A stretch of 64,000 nt of DNA from an uncultured Clostridia bacterium (GTDB lineage Bacteria > Bacillota > Clostridia > TANB77 > CAG-508), in assembly GCA_934129785.1 (NCBI GenBank), contig CAKOWW010000008.1:10150-74149 (forward strand), in the 5' to 3' direction. Position numbers and translations under genes: made by a program. The notes beneath the pieces were generated by a model. That model did not search any database and was not told the origin of the DNA. It saw only the letters and a list, made by a program, of their open reading frames with translations. This document shows, piece by piece, positions 1-7,403 of this stretch; within the stretch, counting starts at the first letter, position 1, and each line of letters opens with the position of its first letter.

Positions 1-1513
1 TACTTGATTTACCCTCCATTATTAGTTGTTTTATTTCATCTGTTACATTTAATATTTCAAAAACACCAATTCTACTGTAATATCCTGTATTGTTGCAGTG
101 TTTACAACCAATTGCATCATATGTTACACCATTTAGGTCAAACTTAGTTCCATATTTTTCACCAATTGAATTCATTATTCTTTTTTCTTCTTCTGTATAT
201 GGTCTTTCTTTTTTACATTCTGGGCATAATCTTCTTACCAATCTTTGTGATATAGCTGTTGCTAATGTACTTGCTATATCATAGTCTGATAAGCCCATTT
301 TTCTTAATCTTGTTATTACCTCTATGCTGTCTATTGTATGGATTGTTGACAATACATAATGTCCTGTTTGTCCAGCTTGTATAGCTATTTCTCCAGTTTC
401 TCTATCTCTTATTTCTCCTACTAGAATAATATCTGGATCTTGTCTTAGCACTGTTCTTAATGAACCAGAAAATGATGATTTATTATCTATTTCTATTTGG
501 TTTAATCCAGGTATACGAATTTCTACCGGATCCTCAATTGTTGTTATGTTTATTTCTGGTCTATTTAAATAATCAATAATACTGTATAAACTTGTTGTTT
601 TACCTTCACCTGTAGGAGCTGCCATTATTGTTATACTGTTTTTCTTATGGACACTTTTTCTAAATTCATCTTCTGTTCCTGGATATCCTAATTCGAATAT
701 ATTTCTAATATTAGCATCTTTTTTTAGTAATCTTAAAACAAATTTTTCTCCATATACATTTGGTTGTGAAGATACACGGATATTATAATCTTCATACAAC
801 AAAATTCTACCATCTTGTGATTCTTGTTTTTCTTGATGCATATTTGAAATTGCTTTTAACCTACCAATTATCTGACTTTGTTTGTCTTTATCTATAGTTG
901 CTGCTGTAAATAATTCTCCATCAATTCTATATCTTACTCTAACTTTGTCTTGCATTGGTTCAATGTGAATATCACTTGCGCGTCTTTCCATTCCTGTTTT
1001 TATTATACTATCCACTAGTCCTGTTACTGTTTCACTTCTTCCAGCTGTATTCAAATTTGATGTTGCTGTTCCTTCTAATGATTTTAAAATTCTATCTATA
1101 TCACTATCAAATGTTATATAGCATTCCATTACTAGCCCTTTATTTAAAAGTAATAGTCTTACTATATCCATTTCATTTTTTGTTGCAGTACTTGCAAAGC
1201 ATACTTTTATTTTTCCAGATGATACTTCAAATGGAATTGCTTTATTTTGTTTGGCTACATCAAGTGATATGTAATCTGTTAGTTTTACTTTTAATGTTCT
1301 AGCATTTAATATAATTCCTTTTGTTCCTACTATTTCTCCTATTGCATTTATTAATTTATTTGGCTCACATGCTTCTAAAGTATATAAAATATCTCCAAGT
1401 TTTTTTTCTTGATGGTCTCTTTGATATTGTAATGCTGTTTCTATATCGCCCTCTGTTACTATCCCTTTTTTAACTAATTCAACACCTATTGGTTGTTTTC
1501 TTCTCATTTCCAT
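1..1513 (-). CDS. pilB: Type IV pilus assembly ATPase PilB (3' end beyond window)
   Basis: Cytoplasmic hexameric ATPase that powers pilus extension. The frame is open from the ATG at 1513 to the left edge, about 504 codons, so only the last several dozen residues are missing. An N-terminal T2SSE_N-like region comes first. The P-loop reads A-P-T-G-E-G-K-T-T (near 600-625). Two cysteine pairs of the PilB/GspE zinc site follow: C-P-E-C near 216-227 and C-K-H-C near 100-115, the latter running into T-G-Y-Y-S-R-I-G-V-F-E, typical of the family C-terminus. AAAGGAAG lies 9-10 bases before the chosen start. It is the last visible gene of the pilus operon; PilT and PilC are expected beyond the edge. 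It has no in-frame CGG codon. Confidence 0.95.
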   Translation of the reverse strand, partial: MEMRRKQPIGVELVKKGIVTEGDIETALQYQRDHQEKKLGDILYTLEACEPNKLINAIGEIVGTKGIILNARTLKVKLTDYISLDVAKQNKAIPFEVSSGKIKVCFASTATKNEMDIVRLLLLNKGLVMECYITFDSDIDRILKSLEGTATSNLNTAGRSETVTGLVDSIIKTGMERRASDIHIEPMQDKVRVRYRIDGELFTAATIDKDKQSQIIGRLKAISNMHQEKQESQDGRILLYEDYNIRVSSQPNVYGEKFVLRLLKKDANIRNIFELGYPGTEDEFRKSVHKKNSITIMAAPTGEGKTTSLYSIIDYLNRPEINITTIEDPVEIRIPGLNQIEIDNKSSFSGSLRTVLRQDPDIILVGEIRDRETGEIAIQAGQTGHYVLSTIHTIDSIEVITRLRKMGLSDYDIASTLATAISQRLVRRLCPECKKERPYTEEEKRIMNSIGEKYGTKFDLNGVTYDAIGCKHCNNTGYYSRIGVFEILNVTDEIKQLIMEGKSS

Positions 1514-1601
1514 AAGGTTTTCTTCCTTTCTTTTGTATTACATACAATTATACAATATTTTTGTTGATTTTTGTTAGCTATTTTAAAATTACATATATTT
1601 A

Positions 1602-2021
1602 CTATTTTTTAAATGTATATGTTATATTTTTTTTGCTTTGTCCTTGTGCTTTAAATACCACTCTTATTACATCATTTTCGCCTTCTCTTCCTGTTTCAAA
1701 AGAGCAATTTTCTATTCCTCTACATATCTTTACTTTATTTCTGTATATTCCTTTGTTTGCTGGTATAAATGTATATTGAACTCCATTGCTAAACACTATA
1801 TAGTTATCTTTGCATTCAACAACATTTATGTCTGAATGGTTTATTTCGTCTGTTATAAATGTATTAAATGTTATATATTCTGTTATTGGATCTATGTCTT
1901 TTATATCAATTGTGTTTTTGTAAAAAAATGTTGTTATTATCGCTAATACTCCTACAACTAAAGCCATTACAATTATATAAACTGTTAATGAAATTAGTGT
2001 AACACCTTTTTCATTTTTCAT
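1602..2021 (-). CDS. Type IV pilin-like minor pilin
   Basis: 139 residues. A short basic leader (M-K-N-E-K-G) ends in Gly, followed by V-T-L-I-S and a hydrophobic helix of about 25 residues, the prepilin cleavage/assembly signature. Residue +5 after the Gly is Ser, not the usual Glu. The globular part (about 40-139) is beta-rich and has two cysteines (near residues 75 and 100) that could form a disulfide. It starts one base after the stop of the previous minor pilin and precedes pilB, so it is part of the pilus operon and probably a minor or priming subunit. No specific family name can be assigned. Confidence 0.8.
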   Translation of the reverse strand: MKNEKGVTLISLTVYIIVMALVVGVLAIITTFFYKNTIDIKDIDPITEYITFNTFITDEINHSDINVVECKDNYIVFSNGVQYTFIPANKGIYRNKVKICRGIENCSFETGREGENDVIRVVFKAQGQSKKNITYTFKK

Positions 2022-2022
2022 T

Positions 2023-2460
2023 TTAGTTCTCCTTTGAAATTATCGTTGAAAGTGCAACTGATTGCTTTTTTCCTTTAAACATATATTCTATTTTTACTGT
2101 TACTCTTTTTGCTATATTGAATACTTTAGTTTCATTTCCAGGAATTTCAGTATAGTCTGTTATTGTTGTTGTTTTATAGAATCCTTCTTTTCCTGTTTCT
2201 TGATTTACTAATTGATTTCCACTTTTATCTTGTGTACTACTTGAGTTTAGCCCATCATATGCTTTAAATCCATTTGCTTTTACGGCTTCTATTTCATCTA
2301 CTGCTATTTCTGTTGCTATAGATTTATACTCAATTTCTTTTGCTTTACTATTTGATGCATATATTAAGTTTGCAATTATTGATACAAATATAAATATAAC
2401 AATTATTGCTATTGTTGCATCCACACCTGTATAACCATTTTCACTTTTTAATATTTTCAT
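2023..2460 (-). CDS. Type IV pilin-like minor pilin with acidic +5 residue
   Basis: 145 residues. The leader M-K-I-L-K-S-E-N-G is followed by Y-T-G-V-D and a hydrophobic segment I-A-I-I-V-I-F-I-F-V-S-I, as in prepilins. Of the pilin-like proteins in this window it is the only one with an acidic residue (Asp) at position +5. The soluble part is polar with a beta-rich C-terminal half. It sits between the prepilin peptidase and the next minor pilin with gaps of 11 and 1 bases, so it is almost certainly co-transcribed and translationally coupled. By analogy with GspK/PilX-type subunits it may initiate assembly, but that is inference. Confidence 0.75.
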   Translation of the reverse strand: MKILKSENGYTGVDATIAIIVIFIFVSIIANLIYASNSKAKEIEYKSIATEIAVDEIEAVKANGFKAYDGLNSSSTQDKSGNQLVNQETGKEGFYKTTTITDYTEIPGNETKVFNIAKRVTVKIEYMFKGKKQSVALSTIISKEN

Positions 2461-2471
2461 GCAATTCTCCT

Positions 2472-3287
2472 TTATAAAATGTAATTATTGTATAGCAATG
2501 CCATTATAAATAATAAAACATTTGAAAAACCTATATAAAATCCAAAGCTTATATTGTCTGTAATTTGTTTGTCAGTTTTTTTATTTTTGTTTGTAATATT
2601 TTTAATTTTATGAATTAGAACATAAATGGTTATTGCAAGTAATGCAACAACTATTGATAGCCCTGTTATATACTCACTTGTGAATATTATCATTGTTATT
2701 ACTGATAATAGTATTCCACTTGTATATGTACTTTTTGCTTTTTTCTTTAATGTTATTGTGTCAAAAATTAATATTGCTATATATAGTATTAAATATATAC
2801 CATATCTATATATATTAGCTTTTTCTACTATGCATAGATATACCATATATATTATAGATATTGTAATTCCATAGATATTTACTGCTTTGTCCATATTTCT
2901 GTTTTCTTTGTCTATTCCTGATATTAATATAACAAATGTTAAATATAATACTATAAAACAAAATTCCATTATTGCTATTTTGTTTAAGTTAAATATACTT
3001 AACTTTAATGCATATGCCATTATTACAAATAATGCTCCTGATAATATTTCTAATATTAAATATCTTGGTCTGATTTTTTGTTTACAATATCTGCATTTTC
3101 CACCTAATAATATATAACTAAATATTGGGAACAAGTCTAATAAACCTAATTTGTGGTTACAATTAGGACAGTATGAGTGTGTATGAACTATGTCTTGTCT
3201 TTTTGGGATTCTATATACTGCTAGTGTATAAAAACTTCCAAATAGAGTTCCTATTATAAATATTATTAGATAAAAAAATATTTCCAT
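2472..3287 (-). CDS. pilD: Prepilin peptidase / N-methyltransferase, PilD-like, divergent
   Basis: 271-residue polytopic membrane protein. The N-terminal part has the family signature G-S-F-Y...Y-R-I-P (about 17-28). Two zinc-binding pairs follow, C-P-N-C (40-43) and C-R-Y-C (65-68), as in bifunctional PilD enzymes that cleave the leader and methylate the new N-terminus. The first catalytic Asp is probably D126 in S-G-I-D-K-E. The canonical second motif G-x-G-D is absent; the only candidate is D176 in F-D-T-I-T-L, at about the right place. The C-terminal I-S-F-G-F-Y-I-G-F resembles the usual P-F-G-P motif. Embedded in the pilus operon between major and minor pilins. Confidence 0.85.
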   Translation of the reverse strand: MEIFFYLIIFIIGTLFGSFYTLAVYRIPKRQDIVHTHSYCPNCNHKLGLLDLFPIFSYILLGGKCRYCKQKIRPRYLILEILSGALFVIMAYALKLSIFNLNKIAIMEFCFIVLYLTFVILISGIDKENRNMDKAVNIYGITISIIYMVYLCIVEKANIYRYGIYLILYIAILIFDTITLKKKAKSTYTSGILLSVITMIIFTSEYITGLSIVVALLAITIYVLIHKIKNITNKNKKTDKQITDNISFGFYIGFSNVLLFIMALLYNNYIL

Positions 3288-3309
3288 TTTGCATTTTCTC
3301 CTTGTTATA

Positions 3310-3350
3310 AGTTAAGCCATACACACTTAGTGTGCGTATGGCTTGTTATT
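3310..3350 (-). terminator. Hairpin between major pilin and pilD
   Basis: On the minus strand the region reads AACAAGCCATACGCACAC, TAAGTG, then TGTATGGCTTAA: CAAGCCATACGCACAC can pair with GTGTGTATGGCTT. No long U-tract follows directly, so this may be a partial terminator or processing site that lowers expression of pilD relative to the pilins, rather than a full stop. The operon clearly continues after it. Confidence 0.5.
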
Positions 3351-3365
3351 TGTTATTTTTATAAA

Positions 3366-3824
3366 TTATTTAACTGCTGCTCCTGTTATTTCTCCACCTG
3401 TTGTTCCAACAACATCTGATAAATCAATGCTTCCTTCTACTGTAACACCAGTTGAAGTATTTGTATAAGTTATTTTTACTATTTTGCTTGAATCTGTTGT
3501 TGGTGTTACAACATATCCTTCTTGTCCACTTGTAATTCCTGTAACTGATGAAGCTAATAAACCAGTATTAACTGTTTTAGCTGCAGTAACAGCATTATAA
3601 GTTGTATCTGAAGCTAAGTTAGAAGAAACTTCAGTTTTTATTGATTGTAATGCTACATTTATTTTTTCGATAGCATTTTCTCTATCTGTGTTTTTTTGTG
3701 CTGTTGAAGCTTGTGTTAATATACCATTGTTTCCTGTTAACATAGCTATTGATACACCTGCTAATATTAATAATACTATAATTGTAATTACTAATGCGAT
3801 AAGTGTTATACCTTTATTATTCAT
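3366..3824 (-). CDS. pilA: Major type IV pilin-like protein, copy 2
   Basis: 152 residues. Short leader M-N-N-K-G then I-T-L-I-A-L-V-I-T-I-I-V-L-L-I-L-A-G-V-S, a typical prepilin helix except that residue +5 is Ala rather than Glu. The soluble domain is Thr/Ser/Val-rich and probably all-beta. Strong AGGAGG lies 8 bases before the ATG. The first 50 or so codons are nearly identical to the adjacent upstream pilin at 3845-4270, including a 101-base stretch with no mismatch, while the C-terminal halves differ. This pattern fits recent duplication or gene conversion. A perfectly regular hairpin follows at 3313-3346. Likely the main pilus subunit or one of two alternatives. Confidence 0.85.
   Translation of the reverse strand: MNNKGITLIALVITIIVLLILAGVSIAMLTGNNGILTQASTAQKNTDRENAIEKINVALQSIKTEVSSNLASDTTYNAVTAAKTVNTGLLASSVTGITSGQEGYVVTPTTDSSKIVKITYTNTSTGVTVEGSIDLSDVVGTTGGEITGAAVK
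3700..3800. repeat. 101-bp perfect direct repeat, unit A (pilin 5' coding)
   Basis: This stretch is identical, base for base, to 4143-4243. It encodes the helix and the following V-S-I-A-M-L-T-G-N-N-G region of the two pilins. Synonymous positions are also identical, which points to recent duplication or gene conversion rather than protein-level constraint. Confidence 0.95.
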
Positions 3825-3844
3825 TATTTTTTCCTCCTAGAATA

Positions 3845-4270
3845 TTATTGAGCTTTTGTTATTTCTCCACCATTTGCTCCTGATAAATCAATACTTCCAG
3901 ATACATTAGTTCCAGTTGAAGTATTTGTATATGTTATTGTAATTGTCGAACCAGTTGGAGTTACTGTATATCCAGTATCTGTAGTGCTAATACCTGTAAC
4001 ATCTGCTGCTGTTAAAGCAGTTAGATTAGCAGTTGGTTGATAAGCTGTATTTGCTGTTTTTTCTGCAACAACTTGTGTTTTTATTGCTTGTAGTGCTACA
4101 TTTATTTTTTCGATAGCATTTTGTTTATCTGTATTTTTTTGAGCTGTTGAAGCTTGTGTTAATATACCATTGTTTCCTGTTAACATAGCTATTGATACAC
4201 CTGCTAATATTAATAATACTATAATTGTAATTACTAATGCGATTAATGTAATACCTTTGTTATTTTTCAT
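3845..4270 (-). CDS. pilA: Major type IV pilin-like protein, copy 1
   Basis: 141 residues from the ATG at 4270, preferred over an upstream start because AAAGGGGGG stands 7 bases before it. Leader M-K-N-N-K-G, then the same I-T-L-I-A-L-V-I-T-I-I-V helix as its neighbour, again with Ala at +5. The soluble domain ends S-G-S-I-D-L-S-G-A-N-G-G-E-I-T, echoed in the other copy, so both ends are conserved and the middle varies. 4143-4243 is identical to 3700-3800. Gap to the next pilin is 20 bases. The upstream gap of about 74 bases contains no clear terminator. Confidence 0.85.
   Translation of the reverse strand: MKNNKGITLIALVITIIVLLILAGVSIAMLTGNNGILTQASTAQKNTDKQNAIEKINVALQAIKTQVVAEKTANTAYQPTANLTALTAADVTGISTTDTGYTVTPTGSTITITYTNTSTGTNVSGSIDLSGANGGEITKAQ
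4143..4243. repeat. 101-bp perfect direct repeat, unit B (pilin 5' coding)
   Basis: Partner of 3700-3800, offset 443 bases. Recombination between the two units would delete one pilin and join the 5' part of one to the 3' part of the other in frame. Confidence 0.95.
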
Positions 4271-4344
4271 TTGTTTTCCCCCCTTTGTCATTTGAATTTT
4301 ATTTGTTTTATATCTTTATATTAGATATAACGTTAATAACTAAA

Positions 4345-4824
4345 TTATTTTGTTCCAGTGTCTTGGAAGAACTTGCCTCCTGAAGTCGTTGTGTTTTCTG
4401 AGCTTGAACTTTCACTAGCATTAGAACTGCTACTATTTCCAGTTGTAGTGTTAGCACTTGAACCTGAATTTGAACTTCCAGAGCCTGTACTTCCATTACT
4501 TCCATTTTCTGTTGTATTTGTTCCAGATGTAGATTGTTCATATGATGAAAATGGATTTGCTTTTCCTGGTTTATATTTTTGAACTTTTTTGTAATTATTT
4601 AAGTCTGCCGAATTTACTTCATAAGTCATAACAACTTGGCTTTCATCTACTTCACTAGCTTCTGCTAATTCTTCTTTTGCCTCTTGTGGTGTAGTGTACG
4701 AAACTTGATTTGGAATTGTCTTTGCCATTGGAACATATTCATATAATAATATTCCAAGTATAATTATTATGGTCAGACATAACAATAATACAATAATTAA
4801 TTCTTTAATAATTGATTTTGCCAT
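4345..4824 (-). CDS. PilP-like pilus assembly membrane protein
   Basis: 159 residues. One N-terminal membrane helix (about 8-29), then an acidic linker. A segment Y-K-P-G-K-A-N-P-F (about 83-91) recalls the K-x-R-D-P-F motif of PilP-type pilus alignment proteins. The last 65 residues are almost pure Ser, Asn, Thr, Gly and Glu with no predicted fold. Encoded 14 bases downstream of the PilO-like gene and ahead of the major pilins, which is the usual place for PilP. The identification rests on order and one motif, so it is tentative. Confidence 0.6.
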   Translation of the reverse strand: MAKSIIKELIIVLLLCLTIIIILGILLYEYVPMAKTIPNQVSYTTPQEAKEELAEASEVDESQVVMTYEVNSADLNNYKKVQKYKPGKANPFSSYEQSTSGTNTTENGSNGSTGSGSSNSGSSANTTTGNSSSSNASESSSSENTTTSGGKFFQDTGTK

Positions 4825-4838
4825 AATCTTCTCCTTTT

Positions 4839-5600
4839 TTATCTTGCTGTGTTTGAGCTTGTTGCATTAGTTGAATTTGTTGCATTTGCATTATTTGTTG
4901 TACCATTTGTTGTATTTGCAGTACTGTTTGTATCTGTACTATTTGTGTTATTTGGATTTGTTCCATTAGTTGTTCCATCTGTTGGCATGTTACTGTCTGT
5001 TGTAGTTGTTGTAGATTGTGATACATCTTTAATTGTTATGTCTTTACATACAAATGTTGCTTGCAAATCCGAACCTGAACTGCTTGGTACTAATTTAAAT
5101 TCTTCTATTTTAAATCCTAAAGAACTATCATTTTCTATTGCTGATATAAAATCTGTTATAGAAATATAACTTCCTGTTGCTGTAAATTGTAAATCATAAA
5201 CATCTTGGGCACTACCTTTTTTTACATCCATTTTCATTACAACTCCTTGAGTTGTTGCATGGTTTCCTAATTTTACCCATAATGTTTCAATTTCATATTT
5301 TTCAATTTGACTTGCTGCTTGTATATCTCCTTCTTCACTTATTTGAGTCATATCTTCATAGTTCTTTTTTTCTTCTTGTAATTTTTTTGTATTTGTTTTT
5401 ACATCATTTAGAGCTTGTTGGTAATCTTTTTCTGCCAATTTTCCAGCTTGTTGGATTTTTTCATCTAATTGGCTACTTTTTGATTGTATTCCTTTTACTC
5501 CAAGTATTTCTAAACTTCCTATGTTTACTCCTTGTATAACAATGAAAATAGAAAGTATTACTAATAATGTAATTAGAATTAATATTAATAATTTTTTCAT
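4839..5600 (-). CDS. pilO: PilO-like pilus assembly membrane protein
   Basis: 253 residues. N-terminal membrane helix (3-24), then a long coiled-coil-like stretch (about 40-95, rich in Gln, Lys, Glu), then a small alpha/beta domain (about 100-190) with Y-I-S-I-T-D-F-I-S-A-I-E, resembling the ferredoxin-like fold of PilO. The final 55 residues are a Thr/Asn/Ser tail. Its start codon overlaps the stop of the upstream PilM-PilN gene by 4 bases, so the two are translationally coupled, as expected for inner-membrane PilN-PilO partners. Confidence 0.75.
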   Translation of the reverse strand: MKKLLILILITLLVILSIFIVIQGVNIGSLEILGVKGIQSKSSQLDEKIQQAGKLAEKDYQQALNDVKTNTKKLQEEKKNYEDMTQISEEGDIQAASQIEKYEIETLWVKLGNHATTQGVVMKMDVKKGSAQDVYDLQFTATGSYISITDFISAIENDSSLGFKIEEFKLVPSSSGSDLQATFVCKDITIKDVSQSTTTTTDSNMPTDGTTNGTNPNNTNSTDTNSTANTTNGTTNNANATNSTNATSSNTAR

Positions 5601-7216
5601 GGTAAATCTCCTTCTATTTTTACTGTAACTACATTGTTGTCTTTTTGTCCTGCTGTTGATATTACATTTGTTAATATAACATCTGATTTTATTTTTGCTT
5701 TTAAATATCCTAATTGTTCATATTTATTAGATTGTGCATTTATTACTATATGTGTTCCTGTTGTATTTTCTATTGATGTTATTTGAACACTTTCAGGCAC
5801 TATTGACATTATTTGATTCAATAAATTAGGTATTGAATTTTTTGTTTTGTTTCTATCTGTTATCTTGTCATTTGCCTCTTCAAGATTTTTTATCATTGTT
5901 GTATATTCATTTGTTTTTGACTTTATTTTTTCTGTGTCGTTGTTTGCAAGTGCAATTTGACTTTGAGTTTGCGCTATTGATTCATCTGCTTCTTGATCCT
6001 TTTTTATAATTTGTTTATTTAAAAGAATTGTAAATGCACTATATATAACAATTAATAATAATAATCCAAATGCTATTCTTACTAAACTTTTTTCTGTTTT
6101 ATCTAGCTTTTGATTTAAATCCCATGTAAACCAACCGCCAATATTTTTTTGTTCTTTTTTTGTTTTATCTGGATTAACTTCTATTTTTAGCCAGCTTGGA
6201 ATTTTATCTCCAAAAGATTGTTTTTTGAAGTTCATTCCTTCTATTCCTTCATTTAGTCCCATTAGAGCCAAAGAAATAGCTGAGTTTACTTCAATGTAAT
6301 CTTTTATACTAACATCTTTAGTTTCTGAAATAAAGTAAGGTTTTAGTATTTCACATGCTGTTTGTGTTAAATATTCTTGAAAATATAAATCTACATTATT
6401 TATTAAAGCTCCTGTTCCTGTTAAATATACCTTATCGATCTTTTCAGTTGATGTTGATACTATTTTTTGTACTTTTCCAGCTATTGAATATAATGTTGGC
6501 ATTATATCTTCTAAATAACTTGTTTCCTCTACCTGAAGGTCTTTTCCCTCAGAAGTGTATATTGTAGTATTTTTACATATTTCATATGCTTTTGAATATG
6601 AATTTTCTTTTAAGTTTATCTTACCTAATATTTCTTGGCTTCCTTCTTCATATATGTCAACATTAAAAATTTTGCTTTTCATTATTGTTGTTACTGTTGT
6701 TTTGTCTTCTATATTTACAATTATGCAATTTTCATTACTGTCTATTCCTGCCAAGTTTGGTATTGACATTGATATTGGAGATATGTTTGTTAATTTATAG
6801 TCACTTAGTTCTTGTATTCTTTTGTTTAGTTCTATCTTATTTTCTGCAATATGAATTACTTTTATTTTTTCTTTGTCTAATTGATTATCTACAATTGCAT
6901 ATCTAACTTCAAATACATTTGGATTATAGGCTTTTTCTGTACAATATGATTCAAATTCTGTTTGTATTGCTTTTTGCAAATCATTTTTTGTAAGCAATGC
7001 AAACATGTCATAATAGTTGTACATTTCTTCTGATAGATTTACACTTATTGGTGTCTTTTGGCTATATGTTTCTTCTATAACTTGTGGAATTGCTTCACTT
7101 AATTTGTCATAGAATTTTATTCCAAATGATTCTACTTTTAAGTTGTCATGATCTTTTGAAACTTTTGCATATTTAATTAGATGTTCTTCTATATATAGTC
7201 CTAGGCAACTTGACAT
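5597..7216 (-). CDS. pilM: PilM-PilN fusion, pilus inner-membrane platform
   Basis: 539 residues combining two normally separate proteins. Residues 1 to about 340 look like PilM, the actin-like cytoplasmic protein: N-terminal C-L-G-L-Y-I, a beta-rich first half, and T-G-T-G-A-L-I (about 267-273) in the position of the second nucleotide-binding loop. A polar linker leads to one membrane helix (about 383-404) and a PilN-like periplasmic part with coiled coil (405-460) and a ferredoxin-like domain (460-539). The first visible gene of the operon, with AAAGGAG before the ATG. Fusing the two fixes 1:1 stoichiometry; that functional point is inference. Confidence 0.85.
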   Translation of the reverse strand: MSSCLGLYIEEHLIKYAKVSKDHDNLKVESFGIKFYDKLSEAIPQVIEETYSQKTPISVNLSEEMYNYYDMFALLTKNDLQKAIQTEFESYCTEKAYNPNVFEVRYAIVDNQLDKEKIKVIHIAENKIELNKRIQELSDYKLTNISPISMSIPNLAGIDSNENCIIVNIEDKTTVTTIMKSKIFNVDIYEEGSQEILGKINLKENSYSKAYEICKNTTIYTSEGKDLQVEETSYLEDIMPTLYSIAGKVQKIVSTSTEKIDKVYLTGTGALINNVDLYFQEYLTQTACEILKPYFISETKDVSIKDYIEVNSAISLALMGLNEGIEGMNFKKQSFGDKIPSWLKIEVNPDKTKKEQKNIGGWFTWDLNQKLDKTEKSLVRIAFGLLLLIVIYSAFTILLNKQIIKKDQEADESIAQTQSQIALANNDTEKIKSKTNEYTTMIKNLEEANDKITDRNKTKNSIPNLLNQIMSIVPESVQITSIENTTGTHIVINAQSNKYEQLGYLKAKIKSDVILTNVISTAGQKDNNVVTVKIEGDLP

Positions 7217-7330
7217 TTTTTTCTCCTTTAATTTCTATTCATTCTTTAGTTTTTGCAAAATTTATTAAATAATACTTAGTATTTTTTACATATTCCATTA
7301 TTTTCTTACATAATAACAAAATCTACTTAT

Positions 7331-7358
7331 ATTTTATATTTATTTAGCAAAAAGTCAA
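7331..7358 (-). promoter_or_regulatory. Probable sigma-A promoter of the pilus operon
   Basis: On the minus strand TTGACT (7358-7353) and TAAAAT (7336-7331) are separated by 16 bases, about 115 bases before the pilMN start. The -10 is imperfect. Three phased repeats lie just upstream (7374-7401). Confidence 0.5.
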
Positions 7359-7373
7359 TATATTTAATATAAC

Positions 7374-7401
7374 TGTAATAAAGTTGTAATACAAATGTAA
7401 T
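7374..7401 (-). repeat. Three TGTAAT repeats with exact 11-bp period upstream of pilus promoter
   Basis: TGTAAT begins at 7374, 7385 and 7396 on the plus strand (ATTACA on the minus strand). One turn of helix separates each, and the block ends 16 bases upstream of the -35. This is the geometry of a multimeric activator or repressor site. A second set with the same core and spacing occurs at 25924-25950. Confidence 0.5.
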
Positions 7402-7403
7402 AT

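Noticed and set aside
955..1302. Leucine/phenylalanine-rich open frame on the plus strand
   Set aside because: It is antisense to pilB. Many similar Leu/Phe-rich frames occur opposite Lys/Glu-rich genes in this AT-rich DNA and have no ribosome-binding site.
4849..5169. 106-codon Val/Phe-rich plus-strand frame
   Set aside because: Mirror image of the Asn/Thr-rich tail of the PilO-like gene; no start signal.
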